From: Actinomycetes bacterium
Lineage (GTDB): Bacteria > Actinomycetota > Actinomycetes > Propionibacteriales > Propionibacteriaceae
Length of the DNA: 9,959 bases
Direction: 5' to 3'
NCBI GenBank assembly: GCA_009785885.1
Contig: WQUE01000247.1
Span: 1 to 9,959, forward strand
The notes below the pieces were generated by a model. The model saw nothing but the letters and a program-made list of their open reading frames with translations, was not told the DNA's origin and ran no database searches. Shown here piece after piece: positions 7,167-9,959 of the stretch. Both the position numbers and the translations under genes were made by a program. Position 1 is the first letter of the stretch. Each line of letters opens with the position of its first letter.

Positions 7167-7254
7167 GCCTCCATTGTCGCGCGCCCTCACACCCAACGGG
7201 GTGTATGCTATCGTGGTGATATCATTTCGATACCAGTGAGAGGAACGGAGATCC
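7167..7254. promoter_or_regulatory. Shared divergent promoter region of lipid-kinase operon and SPFH operon
   Basis: These 88 bases must drive both the leftward lipid operon and the rightward SPFH unit. It is clearly AT-richer in 7201-7235 than its surroundings. TATCAT at 7220-7225 is a 5-of-6 match to a sigma-70 type -10 for the rightward gene, and TATGCT at 7204-7209 is an alternative; neither has a good -35. AGAGGAA and CGGAG (7240-7250) form the ribosome site of the SPFH gene. The dyad at 7209-7232 overlaps these elements. Confidence 0.6.
7209..7232. promoter_or_regulatory. 24-bp dyad, candidate operator (TATCG-n4-GATATC-n4-CGATA)
   Basis: The site is symmetric about 7220/7221: outer arms TATCG (7209-7213) and CGATA (7228-7232), and a perfect central palindrome GATATC (7218-7223). 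Read as half-sites, TATC occurs at 7209 and 7220 and GATA at 7218 and 7229, each pair spaced 11 bp, about one helical turn. Such spacing suits dimers of a ribbon-helix-helix protein binding side by side, and such a protein is encoded two genes downstream. It overlaps TATCAT, a possible -10, so binding would repress the rightward genes and perhaps the divergent kinase operon. The link to that protein is inference. Confidence 0.55.
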
Positions 7255-8178
7255 ATGTCCACACCCAGCCTCCGCGACGGAAACGCCGGACCCGTCGCAC
7301 CGTCGCCCATCCAGGAAAAGCCGGCCTGGCACGTCAGCGGCGCGCTCGCGTTGCTGCTCGTCCTCGTGCTGCTGTTCGGCGGCACCGTCTCGTTCGTCTG
7401 GGGCGTCGTCCACCACGTCCCGGCCGGGGTTGCCCTGTGGGCCGTGGGCTGGCTGGTCGCGCTCGTCGTATGGTCCGGCCTGAAGATCATCAGCCCCGGG
7501 GACACCCGGGTCGTCCAGTTCTTCGGCACGTACATCGGGACGGTGCGACGCCCCGGCCTGATCATGACCGCGCCGCTGACGCTGGGCACCAAGGTGTCGG
7601 TGAAGGTCCGCAACTTCGAGACGAACGAACTGAAGGTGAACGACGCCGACGGCAACCCCGTGAACATCGCCGCGATCGTCGTCTGGCAGGTGGAGGACAC
7701 GGCGAAGGCCTGCTTCGCCGTGGAGTCGTACGGCCAGTTCGTCGCGACGCAGTCCGAGTCGGCGCTGCGCCACATCGCCTCGTCGCACCCGTACGACGCG
7801 ACCCAGCCCGGCGTCGAGAGCCTCCGCGGCTCGACCGAGCAGGTCGCGCAGGAGCTGGCCGAGGAGGTCTCGTCCCGTATCGCGCTGGCCGGTTTGCGCG
7901 TCGTCGAAACCCGGATCAGCTCGCTGGCGTACGCCCCCGAGATCGCCCAGGCGATGCTGCAGCGGCAGCAGGCGGCCGCGATCATCGCGGCCCGCGAGAA
8001 GATCGTCGAGGGCGCGGTCACGATGGTGCAGAGCGCCCTCGGCCGTCTGGAGGAGGAGCACATCGTCGACTTGGACGACGAACGCAAGGCCACCATGGTC
8101 GCCAACCTGCTCGTCGTGCTGTGCGGCGACCAGCGGGCCACACCCGTGATCAACACCGGCTCCCTGTACGCGGGCTGA
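7255..8178 (+). CDS. SPFH/band-7 (prohibitin/stomatin-like) membrane protein
   Basis: The 307-residue protein has a Pro-rich cytoplasmic N-terminus (1-27), two hydrophobic spans (about 29-51 and 56-78), then an SPFH domain. That domain is recognisable from SPGDTRVVQFFGTYIGTVRRPGL split over 80-102, the strand pair FETNELKVNDADGNPVNI (121-138), AAIVVWQVEDTAKACFAVESY (139-159) and an Ala/Gln/Glu-rich coiled segment (225-270, QAMLQRQQAAAIIAAREKIVEGA). SPFH proteins oligomerise at membranes and organise membrane domains or regulate proteases. The double N-terminal span and short coiled tail resemble the SPFH proteins I recall from actinobacteria rather than long flotillins. ATG 7255 has GGAG 4 nt upstream. 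It is coupled by a 1-nt overlap to the ribbon-helix-helix gene. What it organises is unknown; the neighbouring lipid genes make membrane composition a reasonable guess. Confidence 0.9.
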   Translation: MSTPSLRDGNAGPVAPSPIQEKPAWHVSGALALLLVLVLLFGGTVSFVWGVVHHVPAGVALWAVGWLVALVVWSGLKIISPGDTRVVQFFGTYIGTVRRPGLIMTAPLTLGTKVSVKVRNFETNELKVNDADGNPVNIAAIVVWQVEDTAKACFAVESYGQFVATQSESALRHIASSHPYDATQPGVESLRGSTEQVAQELAEEVSSRIALAGLRVVETRISSLAYAPEIAQAMLQRQQAAAIIAAREKIVEGAVTMVQSALGRLEEEHIVDLDDERKATMVANLLVVLCGDQRATPVINTGSLYAG

Positions 8179-8381
8179 TGGCTGAGCGCAAGGCCGTCCT
8201 CGTCCGGCTCGACCCAGCGGTGCACGCGGCGCTGCAGCGCTGGGCGGCCGACGATCTGCGCTCGTTCAACGCGCAGGTCGAGTTGGTGCTCCGGCGCGGC
8301 CTGCGCGAGGCGGGCCGGCTCCCGAAGCAGTTGTCCGGCAACCGGGACGATGCGGCCGCCGACCCGGCCGGACGGGCATAG
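8178..8381 (+). CDS. Arc-like ribbon-helix-helix DNA-binding protein
   Basis: The 67-residue protein shows the ribbon-helix-helix pattern: strand KAVLVRLDP (5-13), helix AVHAALQRWAADD (14-26), a turn RSFNAQVE (28-35, compare R-S-x-N-x-E/Q in Arc), and helix VELVLRRGLREAG (34-46). The tail from 50 is hydrophilic and probably disordered. ATG 8178 shares its A with the TGA of the SPFH gene, so the two are co-translated. Databases often label such proteins HicB-like or Arc-family, but no toxin gene lies beside it, so I read it as an autoregulator of the SPFH unit acting at the dyad at 7209-7232 (inference). The frame is open far upstream, but those codons are a shadow of the SPFH and lipid genes. 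Confidence 0.82.
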   Translation: MAERKAVLVRLDPAVHAALQRWAADDLRSFNAQVELVLRRGLREAGRLPKQLSGNRDDAAADPAGRA

Positions 8382-8426
8382 GCTGGCGGCGGCACAATCC
8401 CCGGACGCGACAAGCAAGGAGAAAAC

Positions 8427-9113
8427 ATGGGCGATGTCTCACCACAGCGGCGATCGTTTCAGATCGTGGCGGTCATCTTCGTCCCGCTCGGCGTGGTGCT
8501 CGCGGCGGTCGGCTTCGCGCTCGGCTGGTGGGCGGTGCTGCCCGACGCGTCGCAGGCCCGGACGCAGGCGACGATCGTCGACCTGGGCTACAAGACGACG
8601 ACGGTCACCTACGAGGTGGACGGGCAGCAGTACGAGGCGCAGCTCAACGAGTCGTTCAGCGGGGACACCGTCGGGAAGGGCATCGAGGTGTCCTACCCGA
8701 TCGACGCGCCGGCGAGCGCACGATCCGTCCGCGGCGGCATCCTGCTGCTCGGCGTGCTGGGCGGCGTCGGCGTGATCTTCGCCGGGCTCGGGGCGGTGTT
8801 CTTCGTGCTGGCCCAGCAGATGGGGCGGCGCCGGAAGGGACTGCTACGCGACGGCACCCGGATCGAGGCCCGCGTCGTCGGCGTCGACCAGAACCGCATG
8901 GTGCGGATCAATGGGCGCAACCCGTGGCGGATCCAGTGCGAGGGCGACGTGCCCGGTACGCCGGGGCCGCTGCGGTTCACCTCGGACATGTGGCTGGACG
9001 ATCCGGTTCCCGCGCTCCAGCGGGCCGGCGCGACGACGCTGCCTGTGTACGTCGACCCGTCCAACCCCGCCAAGCGCTACACGGTCGACGACTCGGCGCT
9101 GCGCACGCGGTGA
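8427..9113 (+). CDS. DUF3592-like membrane protein with two spans
   Basis: The 228-residue protein has a first membrane span at about 12-36, an outside beta domain (42-100; ATIVDLGYKTTTVTYEVDGQQYE), a second span at 103-130 (GGILLLGVLGGVGVIFAGLG), a basic stop-transfer QQMGRRRKG, and a second beta domain (142-222) ending in LPVYVDPSNPAKRYTVDD. The paired strand-rich domains and the V-Y-V-D-P-x-N-P-x-x-R-Y ending match DUF3592 proteins, whose function is unknown. AGGAG at 8417-8421, 5 nt before ATG 8427, fixes the start. It follows the ribbon-helix-helix gene by 45 nt with no terminator visible, so it may belong to the SPFH transcript. One base more near 9108-9110 would add a Gly/Pro-rich tail running to 9196. 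Confidence 0.83.
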   Translation: MGDVSPQRRSFQIVAVIFVPLGVVLAAVGFALGWWAVLPDASQARTQATIVDLGYKTTTVTYEVDGQQYEAQLNESFSGDTVGKGIEVSYPIDAPASARSVRGGILLLGVLGGVGVIFAGLGAVFFVLAQQMGRRRKGLLRDGTRIEARVVGVDQNRMVRINGRNPWRIQCEGDVPGTPGPLRFTSDMWLDDPVPALQRAGATTLPVYVDPSNPAKRYTVDDSALRTR

Positions 9114-9249
9114 CCTACGGCAATCCCGGCCCGGTGAGCGCGTCCGGCGGCCCACCCGCGGCAAGGACCAGTCCGGTGCCTAACCCCTACGGGTAATGCA
9201 TGGGGACGAACGGCGCGTGCACCGTCACGACCCAGACGCAGCGCGGGGT
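9114..9249. other. Gap after the DUF3592 gene; possible lost C-terminal tail up to 9196
   Basis: From 9110 the third frame reads VTYGNPGPVSASGG, then PPAARTSPVPNPYG, and stops at TAA 9194-9196. This is a Pro/Gly-rich composition often found at the cytoplasmic ends of actinobacterial membrane proteins. It joins the DUF3592 frame if one base is added in GG at 9109-9110. Beyond 9196 I see neither gene nor clear terminator; 9197-9249 is a short convergent gap. Confidence 0.45.
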
Positions 9250-9843
9250 TCACCGAGTCGTCGGTTCCCACGCTGCGGCCAGCGCGTCGAGGGGTACCAG
9301 CACGACCGCCGCGGGCGGACTTGACAGCAGTTCCTGGTGAAGTCCCGGTGGCAAGCCGCCTGCGTTGGGTCGAAGATGAAGCCGGGTCCATTGGGAGAGC
9401 CGATGCGGATGTGGATCCCGAGCGCCGCCAACCCCGGCGGGTTGGCGAGGATGGCCAGGATCATCATGGCGAGGCCCAACGCGATAGTGGCGCTCGACAA
9501 GGCGCCGAGCATGTGGTGGTTCGTGAGGATAGTGCCCTCGCGCGAGCCCGACGCGAACAGCCGGACCACCAGGATGACGCTGACAAGCGCGGACGTACCC
9601 CCGATCGCCGGCGTCGCGGGGGACGCAGGCACGCCTCGCGCCACGCTCCATCCTGCAACCCCGCAGCGCACGCACCGGCCCGGGCGCCGGCAGGCTCGCC
9701 AGGACGATCCCGGCGGGTCCCGCGATGGCGGCCTGCAGTCCGAGAACGACGGCCTGGAGCCGCGTCGTGACGCGCACCGGGTGGTTGAGACGTCGCAATG
9801 CGGCGGCGGGCGGCGAGGCGTTGCGCCGGGAAGCAGACAACAT
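9250..9843 (-). pseudogene. Broken multi-span membrane protein gene (three compensating frame changes)
   Basis: Coding character on the minus strand moves between frames. The first part (about 9843-9662) reads LNHPVRVTTRLQAVVLGLQ and AAIAGPAGIVLASLPAPGP. A short piece (9662-9622) reads GLQDGAWREACLRP. The middle (9618-9369) reads TPAIGGTSALVSVILVVRL, SSATIALGLAMMILAIL and GPGFIFDP. The end (9369-9250) reads GGLPPGLHQELLSSPP then AAVVLVPLDALAA and stops at TGA. Adding one base in each of three runs (plus-strand CCCC 9659-9662, GGGGG 9618-9622, GGG 9367-9369) gives one 198-residue protein with about four hydrophobic spans and sensible joins. One insertion plus one deletion is an alternative. 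I do not recognise the family. The ATG at 9843 lies inside a repeat arm, so the original start may differ. It is either a decayed gene or a correct gene with homopolymer errors. Confidence 0.62.
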
Positions 9844-9925
9844 CGCACGTCGTGGGGCGGCCCGCGTCGATGTTGTCTGCTTATCGGGCCGTTCCGCGCG
9901 ATTTCGGCCGGAAAAGCAGACAACC
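9831..9925. repeat. Three alternating copies of an AAGCAGACAAC motif forming two alternative hairpins
   Basis: Copy 1, AAGCAGACAACATCG, is at 9831-9845. Copy 2 is its exact inverse, CGATGTTGTCTGCTT, at 9868-9882 (15-bp perfect arms, 22-nt loop). Copy 3, AAGCAGACAAC, is at 9914-9924 in the first orientation. Copy 2 with its flank (9871-9891) also pairs with 9905-9925 at 18 of 21 positions around a 13-nt loop, including GGGCCG/CGGCC ends. Copy 2 can therefore pair with either neighbour but not both at once. It may be a dispersed palindromic repeat (REP- or MITE-like), a protein-binding array or an RNA switch ahead of the leftward gene. No spacer regularity supports CRISPR. Confidence 0.75.
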
Positions 9926-9959
9926 GTGTGCGGACGAGGACAAGACCCGACGATGCTGT

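Noticed and set aside
6342..8381. A 679-residue plus-strand frame ending with the ribbon-helix-helix protein
   Set aside because: Only the last 67 residues have protein character. The rest is antisense to the lipid kinase or out of frame with SPFH. ATG 8178 is the real start.
8178..8381. Antitoxin of a toxin-antitoxin pair
   Set aside because: Ribbon-helix-helix proteins can be antitoxins, but neither the SPFH nor the DUF3592-like neighbour resembles a toxin.
7167..8417. Upstream extension of the lipid-kinase frame across the SPFH gene
   Set aside because: It is antisense to an intact SPFH gene, lacks domain character and crosses the divergent promoter. The kinase fold begins just after 7166.
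9831..9925. CRISPR array
   Set aside because: The three copies alternate in orientation, spacings are unequal, and no cas gene is present.

Overview
The window is high-GC DNA (roughly 70% by eye) with strong G/C preference at third codon positions. It carries a streptogrisin-like secreted protease, an Arc-type ribbon-helix-helix protein beside an SPFH protein, a DUF3592-like protein and an App1-type phosphatase. Together these point to the chromosome of an actinobacterium (Actinomycetota). I cannot fix the family from the sequence. I see no rRNA, tRNA, CRISPR array, transposase or phage gene.

Layout, left to right. (1) 1-420 (+) is the C-terminal end of a YwaF-like multi-pass membrane protein. 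(2) 477-2282 (-) is a two-gene unit: a secreted chymotrypsin-fold serine protease, then a small membrane-anchored protein whose start overlaps the protease stop. The protease signal peptide is put out of frame by a run of nine G on the coding strand; eight would restore it. (3) 2511-2807 (+) is a small antibiotic-biosynthesis-monooxygenase-fold protein. It converges on tkt with a 7-nt gap. (4) 2815-7166 (-) is a probable operon, read as diacylglycerol-kinase family lipid kinase, then App1-type phosphatidate phosphatase (4-nt overlap), then transketolase (48-nt gap). The first two would catalyse opposite steps between diacylglycerol and phosphatidate. (5) 7255-9113 (+), divergent from the lipid operon, is an SPFH/band-7 membrane protein, an Arc-like ribbon-helix-helix protein (1-nt overlap), and a DUF3592-like two-span membrane protein. 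A 24-bp dyad sits in the shared upstream region and is a natural candidate operator for the ribbon-helix-helix protein. (6) 9250-9843 (-) is a broken membrane-protein gene whose reading frame moves through all three frames. (7) 9831-9925 holds three copies of one motif in alternating orientation, able to form two mutually exclusive hairpins.

The metabolic core (transketolase, lipid kinase, phosphatase, SPFH) is intact. The frame problems lie in the protease leader, the tail of the DUF3592 gene and the last membrane gene, and mostly fall in short G/C runs. That pattern fits either real accessory-gene decay or phase variation, or homopolymer sequencing errors. Raw reads would separate these. 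I did not recognise a complete undescribed defence or toxin system. The best candidates for something new are the SPFH/ribbon-helix-helix/DUF3592 membrane module with its operator, the opposed lipid kinase/phosphatase pair linked to transketolase, and the protease/anchored-partner pair with its G-tract leader.
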